Both the position numbers and the translations under genes were made by a program. From Sclerurus mexicanus (taxonomy: Eukaryota > Chordata > Aves > Passeriformes > Furnariidae), in assembly GCA_013396755.1 (NCBI GenBank), contig VWZF01002844.1:1936055-2000054 (forward strand): a stretch of DNA of 64,000 nt, read 5' to 3'. This document shows, piece after piece, positions 53,501 through 64,000 of this stretch; within the stretch, counting starts at the first letter, position 1; each line of letters opens with the position of its first letter. The notes beneath the pieces are model-generated. The model saw nothing but the letters and a program-made list of their open reading frames with translations, ran no database searches and had not been told where the DNA came from.

Positions 53501-56500
53501 ACACCAAATATAGTGAAGAATATGGACAACATGTATTCACAGACCAGTCATCTCACATGACTGAATTTTCCACTACCTGCCGGCACACCTTCTAAATTCT
53601 TCTGTAAGTATAATTTGTTTTGTTGTCATTTTTTTTTGTTCTGGCTTTTCACAGCCCAGATCAAGAGCTGAAGGCCAGACCAAGCAAGGACTCCTGTATC
53701 CACTGAACAAGTGCTGTTATTTCTATCTTCTTGGTACCTTGTCTCCAGGCAGTGACACCCAGAAGCAGCTGTTCACGGGGGCTAGCAGGTACTGTGAGCC
53801 AGGAACTCAAAAAGTCCACTGCGTGTGCAGAAGCTAGAATCAGCCTTAGACCTTTCCACAGCTGGGCAGCTGTCAAGGGAAACTGACATAAAGCAAATTT
53901 ATCCTGTTTTAGGTATTTTAATTCTCTTTTTTCTGTTATAGTTAATAAGAAATAGCAATTTATAGTTAATAAGAAATTCTGAAGAGTAGCAAAAACAAGA
54001 ACAGCACTGAAATGGTTCCTCATCTTAATCTATTTTTTTTCCCAAAACTTATATTTGGTTTAGGGGTTTGAGTCCCTCCCTGTTCCTGTTCCAGCTTCAT
54101 GAATGCAAAGGCTTGTATTCCTTCAGGTGCAACAGGAAATAAATGCCAATATTTTCAGCCTTCTTGGTCTTTCAAGTCATAGAACACATAACTTTACACT
54201 CCTGAAATATTGTATTTGGCAAGGTCTAAAGCACCATCACAGCCCATAAACTACAAAGGAAAAAGAATTTGAGATTATGCACTTCTGAAGGCAGAACCCA
54301 AGCACATATTTTGGAGGTGCTTAAATTTCACAGCTCTGCCTTTTGAATATTCAGCATAAATTGATGTCCGTTTTACAAAAATCTCTGCTCCATTGAACTT
54401 CTAATCATTTGGCTAGCTAGAACTAAAAGTAATTTTTGCTGGTTTTCAACAACAGCATATTGCACTATCATCTCCTCTTGGTTTAACCCTCCTGCAACCC
54501 AGTACTGTTTTCATTTCTACCACAGTTTTTATTTCAAAATGGGCAACAACTTTTTTCAACAGCATTTAATGAAGGTGCCAGCACCAAAATATTAATTTTT
54601 GATGAGTAAACCTTTTCTTTTTCAGCTATTTAGGGCATGCCATGAAGGATCCTAACTGGAAAACACATTGAGTGTCATGCAAACTTTTGATAACCAGAGA
54701 ATACTTTGTTGAGTTCGATTAGAAATTACATTCATTACTGAGGCTTCTTTCCAGTGTGAGACCTTTCCATAACACACGTTCATTATGGGGAGGGTGATGA
54801 CTGAAGCGCCAGACTCTCCATTTACATAGGTTTCTGTTCTGTGGCTATATATAGACACATAGGATGCAGAGGGACCAAGGCTGTCTGTGTGGCCTGAGAA
54901 CTGTCTGGGCCTGAGCCAGCTGCGCTCTGGAAGATGGAAAGCCAGGTTAAAGTGGAACTACATCCAAGCCAATAAAACCTGCTGGGAACTTTACCACTGC
55001 TGTCATATTCTGGACCTGAGTTGGTTTGTGTCTGCTTAGTTTGATGCACAAGCAGAAGTGTCCAAGTCTTGGATGTCTCTCTCCCTCCAAAAAAAAACCA
55101 TAATTCATTATGGCTGAAAGAATCTGCTGCAGAATTCAAGTGACGCTCAGTACTGTGAGTAGAGGGCAAATCTTCATTTCTGACAAATAAATAAGGAAAG
55201 AGAAATGGCTTGTTCACATATCCAGACTGCTCAATGAGAACAGGTCTTAATTCCCAGTGCACCACTCCCAGGCATGCATTGCCCTGGAAAATGAGTTGGA
55301 AATTTTTATGCCAGCACAGAGACTCCCAGGAAGAAGAAACAGGGAACAGGTCACCATGCTCCAGCTATGTCTTCCCTTTTCCAGCACAAATGCAAGGAAC
55401 AGGATACCAGCAGGTAATGCCACAGTTGCCCTGAGCTGTAGCATCCAGCAAGAGCTGCATCTGTTTCCCCAGGGAAACAGCACTGCCAGCTCAGAGCTTG
55501 CTGCAGTGCCCTCCTCCAGCCCCACCAGGCTGATGATGGTCTCCAGGAGGATAACTTCCATTGAATCCACACAGATTTCAAAAAACAAAGGCTGGAGAGC
55601 TTGATGTGGTGGGAAATACCAGACTGGTGAAATGCCTGCCTGCCAATAAGAGTAGACAGCTGCCCAGGGGAGCACTGCAATCTGGGGGGGCTGCTGGGTA
55701 GTAAATAAGAAGCATTTGAATCCCCAGTGTAATCACACGACATCCAGCAGAGTAAAATCCAGGTTATTCCCTCTTGCCTAGCACATTTAAGCTGTAAAAA
55801 CCTGTGGAGTAGATTGCTGCCGGGTGACTGTACACAGCATGCTGATCTACACCTGCCATCACACTCAGGATCAGAAACTGCGGGCAGCTAAGGGTGAGGG
55901 GCTGCTTGCAGCTCCACAGGGCTCTCAGAAACAGTGCTGTGTTTCCAGCAGGCAGTGAAGCAAACAACCATCCCTGGATGACAACATGGCCATCGTGTTG
56001 TGGGCAAGCTTTGCCACTCTTTGGCATTCAAATGCTTGTGACAAACTTTCCCCTGGTAAGAAGGATCAGGGGCATTTACAGCTGGGCACCAGCTCTTCAG
56101 TTATGCAGTATTTAGTTAAATCCCTGTTGAAAAGCATTGGCTTCATTGCACATTGACCAGTGCATTGACTGAATACAGCTGAAAAAGACCAAGTATCAAA
56201 TCTCACTCCTGCTCTCTCATGTACCTGTCATGCAACTCCATTCAGGACTCATCTTAGGAGTGATTAGGGGTTTTGGTCCTCTCTCCTCCTTTTCGTATGG
56301 TGAAGGCACATCATATAGACCAGAAGAATCTAGTCTGTTGTTTCAAGACTCCCCTTACCAGCATGACAGCGTTTCCAGCACCAGCATGGCATCCCTGTTT
56401 TTCTTGGAGTTCTTCTTTCTTGAATCTTGGTGGCCATAGGTGAATCTTCTGTCCCACATAAGGTCACACCAGAGTCCTGTACAATGCATTAATATTTCCT

Positions 56501-57961
56501 TCACTCTTCAGCCAAACTGGGATGCCAATATGGTATTCAAATTATTTTTCAGCTTTTGCTACAAATCCTTCATTTAGTGTTCATGCAAGAAGGTCATCAG
56601 AGACAGAGCTCATTCTGAGATATTTTCATTACACACATAATAATTCTGATTTCCCTGACTGTATAAAGTCACAGATTTGTACGGTAATGCATCCTCAAAA
56701 CATACAACTCCCAACATACTAGGGAAGAATGATTTTGTGCCTTAGGTATTGATCTAAACAAAAGGGTTGCAGTTGCATGTAGCTGATCTGGGAAATCCTG
56801 GGAGTGCCTAAAGCCACAGGACATTCCCAAGACAGCAGCTAATGTTCCATTGTCTCTCCTGGCAGCAAGACAACCACTATACATTGCACCACCTGTACAT
56901 CCCTTGAAGGAGGCACTGTTAAGGTCCTTGTAGGAAAGATCCACGCTGTTGTGACCTTGATCATGGGGCAGTGTCACAGGAATAAGGACAGTGTAGAGAT
57001 GGGCACAGAACATCTGTAGGCACTGCAGGCAGCACAGTGTTGTAAGCGTGGATACTCTGTGGGAGTCCTGGATGCCTGGAGTACAAGGTGCAGGCTGAAT
57101 GACAGTTGCCTCTGGGCCAGCCTATAAGAGACAAAGATCACACTGTCACCTCTGCTGCAAGCCTGCCATGAACACCTGGAGAAGGCTCACAGCAACAGCA
57201 GCAAACTCCAGATAAGATCTAGACAAAACTGCCCCCAAACATGGAGAAGTTGGTAGCTGCTCTGGGTACCAGCCAAGGTACATACCACAGTGGTGGACGA
57301 GGGAAAAGCATCTTTCACCTTGAGCCATAGGTGTTTGTCTTCTTCCAGGGAGTTTCATTTCATCCAGCTTTTCTTAAAGTACTCAACTTCTTTAAAATGT
57401 TTGGGTTTGTGGCATTTATTTTTTGAGGAACTATAGATATTATGCCTTCGTTCTGCATACTTGTAGAAAAAATGGAGCTGGGCAGAAGAAAAAATTCCCC
57501 AAGTGGATTTCAGGAAAATGCGTTCTTCAAAATAAAGACATAGACCTTCAGCATTAAAAAAAAAATGAGAGAAAAAAATCAGTCATGGTTCTTATAGCAG
57601 AATTCCTATAACACAGCAGAGACATTATTAGTAAAAGAAAAGTATCAGCAGAAAAATGTTCACAGCATAGTGCTGATGATTTAAGAGTAGTCAGGGATTC
57701 AGAAGACATTTTAATGTGCCAGCAACAGAAGGCTTAAAACTAGAAAAAAACATGTTATTTAAAGGAGAAGTGATCAATGCTAAAACATTAGCTTGTGCCT
57801 CGCTCACTTTCTCTCTTTTATGCTGGGTCTGTCTCTCACCTGGGAAGTCTAGGAGCTGGGTTTTTCCTTTTTTCTATTTTTTTCTTTCCTTTTAATGAAA
57901 AACTGAGTCTAAGAACAAGCATGTTCACAGTCAGGGTTGAATTCTCTTTCCTGTTAGACAC
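50592..57961. other. Unique non-coding stretch
   Basis: About 7.4 kb without an identifiable gene. From 54822 to 56027 the minus strand has a chain of overlapping frames (147, 142, 130 and 87 codons). They lie in different frames and have no known domain, as locally higher GC would produce. A weak pyrimidine tract (about 52360-52420) and T/A runs near 53630 and 57540 are the only other notable features. Confidence 0.5.
53936..53977. repeat. 18-bp direct repeat, 24-bp period
   Basis: TTATAGTTAATAAGAAAT at 53936-53953 is repeated exactly at 53960-53977. This is a recent-looking local duplication, since the copies are identical. Confidence 0.92.
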
Positions 57962-58372
57962 AGAGAATCATAGAGTTGTAGAACAGTTTAGATTGGAAGG
58001 GACATTAAAGACCATCTAGTTCCAAACCCCCTGCCATGGGCAGAGACACCTTTCACTAAACCAGGTTGCTCAGAGCTTCACTCAACCCAGCCTTGAATAT
58101 TTACAGGGATGGGATACCCACAACTTTTCTGGGGCAGCCTGTTACAGTGTCTCACCACCCTGATAGTAAAGAATTTCTTCCTAATATCTAATCTAAATCT
58201 CTCCTCTTTAAGTTTTAAACTGTTTCCTCTTATTCTGTCACTAACTGCCTATACAAAGCATCCATCTCCCTCTTTTTTTTATAAGCCCTCTTTAAGTGCT
58301 GAAAGGCTCGATAAGGTCTCCCACGATACTTCTCTTCTCCAGGGTGACCAACCCCAACTCTCTCACATCTTT
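57962..58372 (-). mobile_element. CR1 LINE, 3' fragment
   Basis: AGAATCATAGAGTTGTAGAA at the edge is the reverse complement of a worn octamer tail. Next come 'gattggaagggacattaaag', 'actaaaccaggttgctcag', 'cctgatagtaaagaatttc' and 'ccagggtgaccaaccccaac', in the order of a common avian CR1. The C-terminal ORF2 region is present but frame-broken. The element stops where the CpG-rich segment begins. It forms an inverted pair with the plus-strand CR1 end at 59076-59168. Confidence 0.93.
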
Positions 58373-58413
58373 CCCGGTGGTGGTTTCCCTGGAAGAGGCA
58401 GGCCAGATGTCCT

Positions 58414-59076
58414 TCACACTGCGACGGCACAATGCGATGCTCCGGCTGTCCCTGGACTAGTGGGTAAGAGAAGCCAAGAAAGCGCTTGCTGATGTTTGCC
58501 CCTAAGGAGCTGTAACCACGCCGGCACGTCCCCCCGGCGCACCTTCGGGAGAGCCACACGCGGGGTCCACGGTCGTGCGGGATCGCGGCGCCCGCGGGGC
58601 CTGCAGGTGGTGCTGTTTAATTGTGGAAATGACTCCCCCTCCCACCACAGCATCCCGCAGGATTTCCCTCGATGGCGGTGGGAGCAGCGCTGACACCGCG
58701 GAGCTGCAGCCGAACAGCGCAGTCCAAGTGACCCAGTGGGGCGGGTCGCCCCTGGGGCAGCAGGAGCGGTAGAACACCCTGTGCCTGCGCTCTGAGAATC
58801 CAGTTTCCTCTGAATAGGAAAAAAAAAACCAAAACAGTAATACCAAGAAAAAGCCAACAACTGCTGACGTGGTGTGAGCACAGTTTGCCCTGACTCGGCG
58901 GGAGGGGGTTGCATCTTTGCAGACAGTGAGGACACAGTCATGGTGTAGATCTCAGACAGGGTTCTGGGTGCCCCTGTGGGTGCTGGCAGACATACACGCT
59001 GAATCCTGAGATATTCCACAACTGATAAGCAGTACCAGGAGACCACACACATACAGCCACAAAAGCAGAAGACCAC
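58414..59076 (-). other. 220-codon open frame across the CpG island, probably not coding
   Basis: This is the longest open frame of the window. Its product is rich in Pro, Ser, Arg, Cys and Trp, with a hydrophobic start (MVFCFCGCMCVVSWYCLSVV) and no recognisable domain. Frames lengthen in GC-rich DNA because stop codons are AT-rich, and other frames over the island (114 and 71 codons minus, 65 plus) are open too. Its start lies against the CR1 end at 59076. I judge it a by-product of composition; a short exon within it cannot be excluded. Confidence 0.12.
58415..58900. promoter_or_regulatory. CpG island, candidate promoter
   Basis: By eye there are about 28 CpG dinucleotides between 58519 and 58788, 16 of them in the first 90 bases, and further ones at 58418-58447 and 58860-58895. 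The rest of the window has them only sporadically. A GC box (GGGGCGGG, 58738-58745), an Sp1-type site, and a TGACGT cAMP-response-like half site (about 58863) are present. Unmethylated CpG islands mark vertebrate promoters, so this may start a transcript whose direction I cannot tell. Alternatives are a GC-rich LTR or other recent insertion, or a distal exon. Confidence 0.5.
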
Positions 59077-59168
59077 CCTGGTCTAGTGGAAGTTGTCCCT
59101 GGTCATGGCAGGGGGGCTATAACTAGATGATCTTTAGGGTCCCTTCCAACCCAAACCATTCTATGATT
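59076..59168 (+). mobile_element. CR1 LINE, 3' tail fragment
   Basis: 'ccctggtctagtggaagttg', 'catggcaggggggctataac', 'tagatgatctttagggtcc' and the end ACCATTCTATGATT form a typical avian CR1 3' terminus of 93 bases. It is extremely 5'-truncated and points toward the right. Read in reverse it resembles the first 95 bases of the CR1 at 57962, making an inverted repeat about 1.0 kb apart around the CpG island. Confidence 0.93.
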
Positions 59169-59732
59169 AATTAGTTTAGATAAAACTTCCAGATTGTAAA
59201 AGCTCAGCACACCTAGCAGTGCCAATTTCTTCTGCAAATTTTCCAAACTCTGCCTGACTCCATAGTCATCCAAAAGTGACTTTAAAACCTGGCCTGGTTC
59301 GATTCCTTCTGTGGGAAAACTCCACCAGCCTGAAAATGATCTTTTGAAGAACTCTAACTTGCTTCCTTGTTCTGTCCTTGGGACACAGCCAAGCTGTGCA
59401 GCCGTACAAAACACCCATCGTTTACCAGAGGGGCAAAGGGCAGGATGTGCAAAAGATTCTCATAAATTTCAGAGCATAAATTTCCAGTCTCTTTTACTCA
59501 GGCTCTGCACCTTTAAACCACACTACCTCTGCTACAGTGCTTTTCTGCAGCCTTTTAAGAAGAAGGAAATAAGAGGAGAGAGCAGGCAGGATAGGTGGAG
59601 AGGGGAGAAGAAAGCAAAAAAACCACAGCAAACTTTGGTATCAAAAGCCTGCCAAGCTGGAGAAGGGGTGGGAAGGAAAGGAAAGAAGTAGAATGAGTAG
59701 AAGGACAGAACAGTCCAGAAGTCTTGCACAGT
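59169..59732. other. Unique non-coding stretch
   Basis: No gene is recognised. A purine-rich stretch lies at about 59560-59705 (AGGA/GAAG-type), giving a 126-codon plus frame of low complexity. Confidence 0.5.
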
Positions 59733-59800
59733 GAGGTAAGGAGACTTGGATAAGGTGGATAAGGAAACTCTGGATCCACATGGTGGATAAGGAGACTCTG
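59733..59800. repeat. Degenerate minisatellite-like tandem, 28-bp period
   Basis: GGTGGATAAGGAAACTCTG at 59754-59772 recurs as GGTGGATAAGGAGACTCTG at 59782-59800 with one difference. A third, weaker copy (GAGGTAAGGAGACTTGG) precedes them near 59733. Confidence 0.85.
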
Positions 59801-61994
59801 ATGAGGGAGTATCAAAATTTCAGCTGCTTTTTGGCCTTTGTAAATTTGCAGACATGATTTCATTCATTCTTTTTAGGACCCCTGGAAGAAATAATTTGAT
59901 TAGCAGAAAAACACATTTGTTATCTCTGACAAGACTTCTCAAACCCAGCTGAGCTCAGGATCTCTCAGTCTAGCATCTTAATCTCTCCAATTTTGAGGTC
60001 TTTATATTTCCTATCTGTGCTGCAGCTCAGCAGAACATGCCTCCTCAATGAAAGAGGTGTAATGTCTCCCCATCCTGGAGGAACAGGGCTTTTGTTATCA
60101 GCAAAAGGAATACAAGGATCTATGATCTCCTACAGTGTTACTTAACCATCCTCTTTTTAACACTTTGCTGCCTTGCCTTCTGAACCCTTCACCTCTATTT
60201 GCATCCCAAGTGGTCATGACCCAACATCTGAGAAACAACTGAGTAGCACAACCATAGCATTAATGCTGTTGCAAAAAGGTATTCATTTTAAACCTCACCA
60301 AAATCCTAAAATGTGACTACCCACTGAAGTAGGCAGCAATCCAGATTAGACATGGACCAAGACATTGCACTGGTACTTTATGGTATGATGATAAGTTCAT
60401 AATCAATCAAATTAGTGCATCTTAAAAACTTGCCACCTGTCAGGTGATCAAAAGAATTAGCTTATACTAATCCAACTGTAAAGTTAAAATAGTGACATTT
60501 AAGCCACCAAACATAGCCCTCTTAATCTTGATGCCACAGATCATTCTGTGGTTTTCCGCTAGCAGAAATGCAGAAACTCTTTGCTGAGTTGATTCATCAT
60601 TGAGGTGGACAAATTTCACAACCACTAAGAAACTCAGAAGATCCTAACTCCTCACTTGAAAACTATCAGGAGATGTTGTGAAATACACATTAACTAAACC
60701 AGTTATATGACAGTATGAAACTTGACACACAAGCACCTTCCATGTGATGATGAATGATGAAAATCTAGCTTAAATCTTGAAATTACCAGAGAAAAAGTAG
60801 TCCTACTTTAGGTTAGGAATTCAATTTTTCTGCAACTGGCAAGGAGTCAAACATGTTTGTATTATCATTAAAAATGCCTCTTTTATGTAGGAGGATTTTC
60901 AATTCACATACTTTTCTCCCAGAAATGGAGAGGGCTCCAGAGGGCTGAAATCTAGAGCTGACTGGATTCTGCTAATCTTCATCACCCTTACTTACCACCC
61001 TAGGGGAAAGGTTTTGTTTTCTCTCCTTCCCACTGTCAGATTGACCAAAAAGACTTTTCCAAGGCCTTTGTGGAGAAAGTATACAGCACCCTAGTGTAAA
61101 ACAACAAGGCAATGTGAAATCAGTGTAGGCAAAGGAATGGGTTAGCAGTAAGGTATCTGATATCCCAAATATTAATGGCAAAGGGTAGAACATTCCCCTC
61201 CTGAACTTTTAGAATTCCTAGGAGTTCCCAGATATTCTTGGCACAACGCTATTCATTATGTTTTTATTAGTACTACTTTCTGGAAGGAATTGTAAAATAA
61301 TTTCTAGTAAAAATGGGGAAGTGATACATCATGATTAGAGCAGAATGTGAAAGTTCACCCACATTCATAAAGGGTGCTCAGATAAATAACAAACATAGTC
61401 AGATTTTAAAAATATGCCTTTAGAAATACAAATTTTAATCCCATTACCCTCCTATTGGAAAAAAAAATAATATCCAGTATCCTGGGATCCTTGGACAATA
61501 GCAATATTTTTGGGAATGCAGTAGATAATAAAATCACTACAAGCTCCAAGGGCAGCAGAGTGGCAAGGAGTGTAGATCTGGAGGCGTGAACAGTAGATAA
61601 CCAAAAGGAACAAGAAGGTAGTGTTCCCCTCTCAAAATACAGCATTGTAAGGCCACCCAGACTACTGACTGTCTGTGTCTCTGCCAGTAAATTACATGCA
61701 TCCTGTGCTACCCACTAGCACAGATGAAGGCTGGCATGAAATGGTCCATATCTGTGCCTGTAAACTATCTTAATGTCTCAACCACAGTTACTGTAGATGA
61801 GTTGGGAATGGCTGCTGGCTTGTGATAACACCAAACTGTGCTCAGGCATTCTCTGGGCTGAGTGGATCTGTCTCACTGATCCAGGGCAAAACCACACAAG
61901 GGCCTGTGCTAACAATTTAACACCAGGGATAATCAAGTTCAAGTGCCCAAACAGTTTCCCATTTACTTTACTATTCTAGATGTAGCCAATATGT
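59801..61994. other. Unique AT-rich non-coding stretch
   Basis: Nothing recognised. Frames do not exceed 80 codons after 59870. Confidence 0.5.
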
Positions 61995-62497
61995 CTAGGC
62001 TTGATAGACACATAGGGAGGACAATGATGAAAAATGGAAAAAAGCTCAGAAGAGGGCCACAAAAGCAATTTGTTGCCTATAAAACTTAGTGAGAGGCTCA
62101 AAGAGTTGTATTTATTAATTTTATTTAAGGCATCAAAAGGTGTTGATTGTGATCTACAAGAACCCATATAGAAAAAATATTTCCTGCAGTCTACTACTCT
62201 ATATTCCAGGAGTTAAAAGCATGCTGATATCCAGAAGCTAGACAAATTCAAGCTGTAAATAAGGACCTTTTTTAGCATTAGGACAATTAACTAGGGAGCA
62301 AATTAAGAAGTGGTCCGATGAATTCTTAATCATATGTGATCCTTAATTTAATTTTTTTCTAAAATGTATCTTGAGGCTACAATAGACACTTGAGGCCTCA
62401 TAAGAAAAGAGTATCTGAGTTTCATTGACTTTGTTACACAAAAAGCCAGTGTAGATTATGGTACTGGTACCTTCTGATCTCACATCTATGATTTGAT
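61995..62497 (+). mobile_element. Ancient CR1 LINE (pan-amniote type), 3' relic
   Basis: Collinear decayed blocks match the CR1 lineage still recognisable in turtles and crocodilians: 'atggaaaaaagctcagaag' (RT-end region, about 62034), 'gtgatctacaagaaccc' (about 62149), 'agctagacaaattcaagctg' with 'aaataaggacc' (62235-62270), 'aggacaattaactagggagc' (62280-62299), and the terminal tail 'tgatctcacatctatga' (62475-62495), equivalent to the CTTCTGGCCTTAAAATCTATGA-like end. It is heavily mutated, shows no octamer repeats and encodes nothing intact. It was inserted long before the avian CR1 copies above. Confidence 0.78.
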
Positions 62498-64000
62498 GAA
62501 AAAGACACTGTCAGTATCTCTAAAGTGTAAGTGGACAGACTTCCTGCTAGAGCTATGACAAAAAGAAAAATCATTACATATGTAGTTGTAATCCAAGCTA
62601 TGTAACCAATTCAGCAACTAGCAATATAGCAATTTTGGCAAAAATTACTGTCCCTTATTGGAGCCAGCCACTAGCTAGAATAAAGCTGCTAGTAGAATAA
62701 AACCACCATGAAAGTCATTCTTGACATAGCTGTGCAGAAATTATATGGTCTTAGAGAGCTGAATGTGTTGCATCTGCCCTTTCTAGCTGCCCAAAGACCC
62801 ACTCTAGCTGGCACCTGTGTTTCACTGAAAGCACTGGAATTTCCATGCCAGGGAACTCCACAGAATTTTTGTCCAAGAGATGTTTGCATATCCCAAACAA
62901 ACCCAAACATAGCATAGCTAATTTGCATGCTCTACCTTATCCTCAGTTATAAAAATTTAATCATAATCCATATTATTGCTATATAAACACAAAAATAGCA
63001 GAATTTGGAATAAGTTTTCTGCTTGGATAAGAAACCTATGATACAGACGTAAGTTTCCTCACAACATCAACTTATTCATGAGGCAAAGATACAGAGGAGA
63101 ATTCACTGGAGGAAGTTGCTGGAGCAGAGCTATTCATCTAACCCTTTTTTGTAGTGATTGTTTTCTCCTTTACACTAAAGGAGACAAGTAGAGAGCCTTT
63201 TGGCCTACCTCACATCTTCTTCAGCAGCTGTGGGAATAAAGTTACAGGCATCCAGTGTTGTCATTTCCCAGATCCTCACCCTGACCCAGGAGATAAGCCA
63301 TGGTGATGGCAAAGGGAAAAGGCCAGACCCTCAGCCCTTCTGGGTCTCAGGTCAGGCCATGAGATGTATTTGATGCACTGCCCAGGTAACTTCTACTTCA
63401 CATCAAGGACACCATTAAAACCAAGTTTGTGTCAGTGTTCTGTCCAGATTCTTTGCAATGCATAATCTTTCTTGCTAGCTCTCCACACAACACCTTGAGC
63501 CTTGCCTTTGTGGGACAGGAGATCTTTGGGCTCTCATGGGACACTGGACATGGGGCACATCATTTGAAAATGGTGGAGTTGCGAAAACAAGGCATTTGCA
63601 GCTGATTTTGCCATGCTGAGACATGGGCTGAATGCTCCATATACCTACTTGTTTTGAAGAGGTCTGTAATCTTTGCTTTCCAATTCCTTAATAGCAGATA
63701 TTGAAGTCAAGTTACAAAATAGGTATCAATCTCTGAAGTTATTTGGAGCAGCAAAATGGAAATGTGAATGAGAAACAGCTGAAAACAGGTTAGAAAAAAG
63801 GGTTTCAAATTATTTCCTTTACAGTACTTTACAGTGAAGAAATTGCCTGCATGTGAGCCTTTGATGAGATGATAGTCAGGTTATTGCAAGATACACATCT
63901 CTTTACACAGACAAATCATTTATCCCACTGCCCTAGAGATATTAGCTGGATATATAAAGATTCTGCCTGGAAAACTTGAAAAATAAAAATGAAGTGCAGA
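62498..64000. other. Unique non-coding stretch
   Basis: No recognisable gene, RNA or repeat up to the window end. The 79-codon minus and 69-codon plus frames at 62689-62928 overlap each other and have no known relatives. Confidence 0.5.

Noticed and set aside
59270..59320. GGTTCGATTCC, resembling a tRNA T-loop (B box)
   Set aside because: No pairing T stem, acceptor stem or upstream A box can be drawn around it.
1..64000. Endogenous retrovirus or other viral insertions
   Set aside because: No gag-, pol- or env-like frame, primer-binding site or paired LTR was recognised. The only reverse-transcriptase-like coding remains belong to CR1.
1..64000. CRISPR arrays, operons, prokaryotic genes
   Set aside because: There are no regularly spaced repeats and no dense coding. 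Composition and transposons are those of a bird nuclear genome.

Overview
This is vertebrate nuclear DNA, almost certainly from a bird. It is AT-rich and CpG-poor, and the only interspersed repeats that stand out are CR1 non-LTR retrotransposons, several in forms typical of birds: 3' ends made of ATTCTRTG-type octamers and a C-terminal reverse-transcriptase tail of the LFSLEKR / HWN..PRE..SPSLE type. There are no bacterial-style operons, ribosome binding sites, phage genes or CRISPR arrays, and I recognise no conserved protein-coding exon, tRNA or rRNA. It reads as a gene desert or the inside of a very large intron. The 60-220 residue open frames scattered through it are what random DNA of this composition gives, apart from those belonging to CR1.

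Layout. 1-13.7 kb: unique AT-rich DNA with a CpG-bearing hairpin (2061-2094), an A-rich tract (about 3.8 kb), short slippage duplications and a CpG-dotted segment with an isolated 74-codon frame (12081-12305). 13.7-20.2 kb: a plus-strand CR1 end, a MIR-like SINE relic (about 17.2 kb), a weak small ORF with a signal-peptide-like start (17807-18007) and a 35-bp near-perfect palindrome (18680-18714). 20.2-35.1 kb: two minus-strand CR1 copies (20242-20668 and 32149-33180), a long stretch of unique DNA between them, and a plus-strand CR1 (34500-35092). 35-50 kb: unique DNA with small CR1 scraps at 39.9 and 44.3 kb, an AT-rich duplicated tract (about 43 kb) and a polypyrimidine tract (about 50 kb).

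50-64 kb: a decayed old CR1 (50351-50590); then the most distinctive locus, a compact CpG-rich island with a GC box (about 58415-58900) lying between two oppositely oriented CR1 ends (57962-58372 minus; 59076-59168 plus). An ancient CR1 of the type shared by birds, crocodilians and turtles follows at about 61995-62497.

No genes are seen working together here. The CpG island is the best candidate for an undescribed functional element, as a promoter of a transcript not visible in the window. All repeat assignments come from reading against remembered family consensus features. Boundaries are approximate, typically within 10-40 bp.
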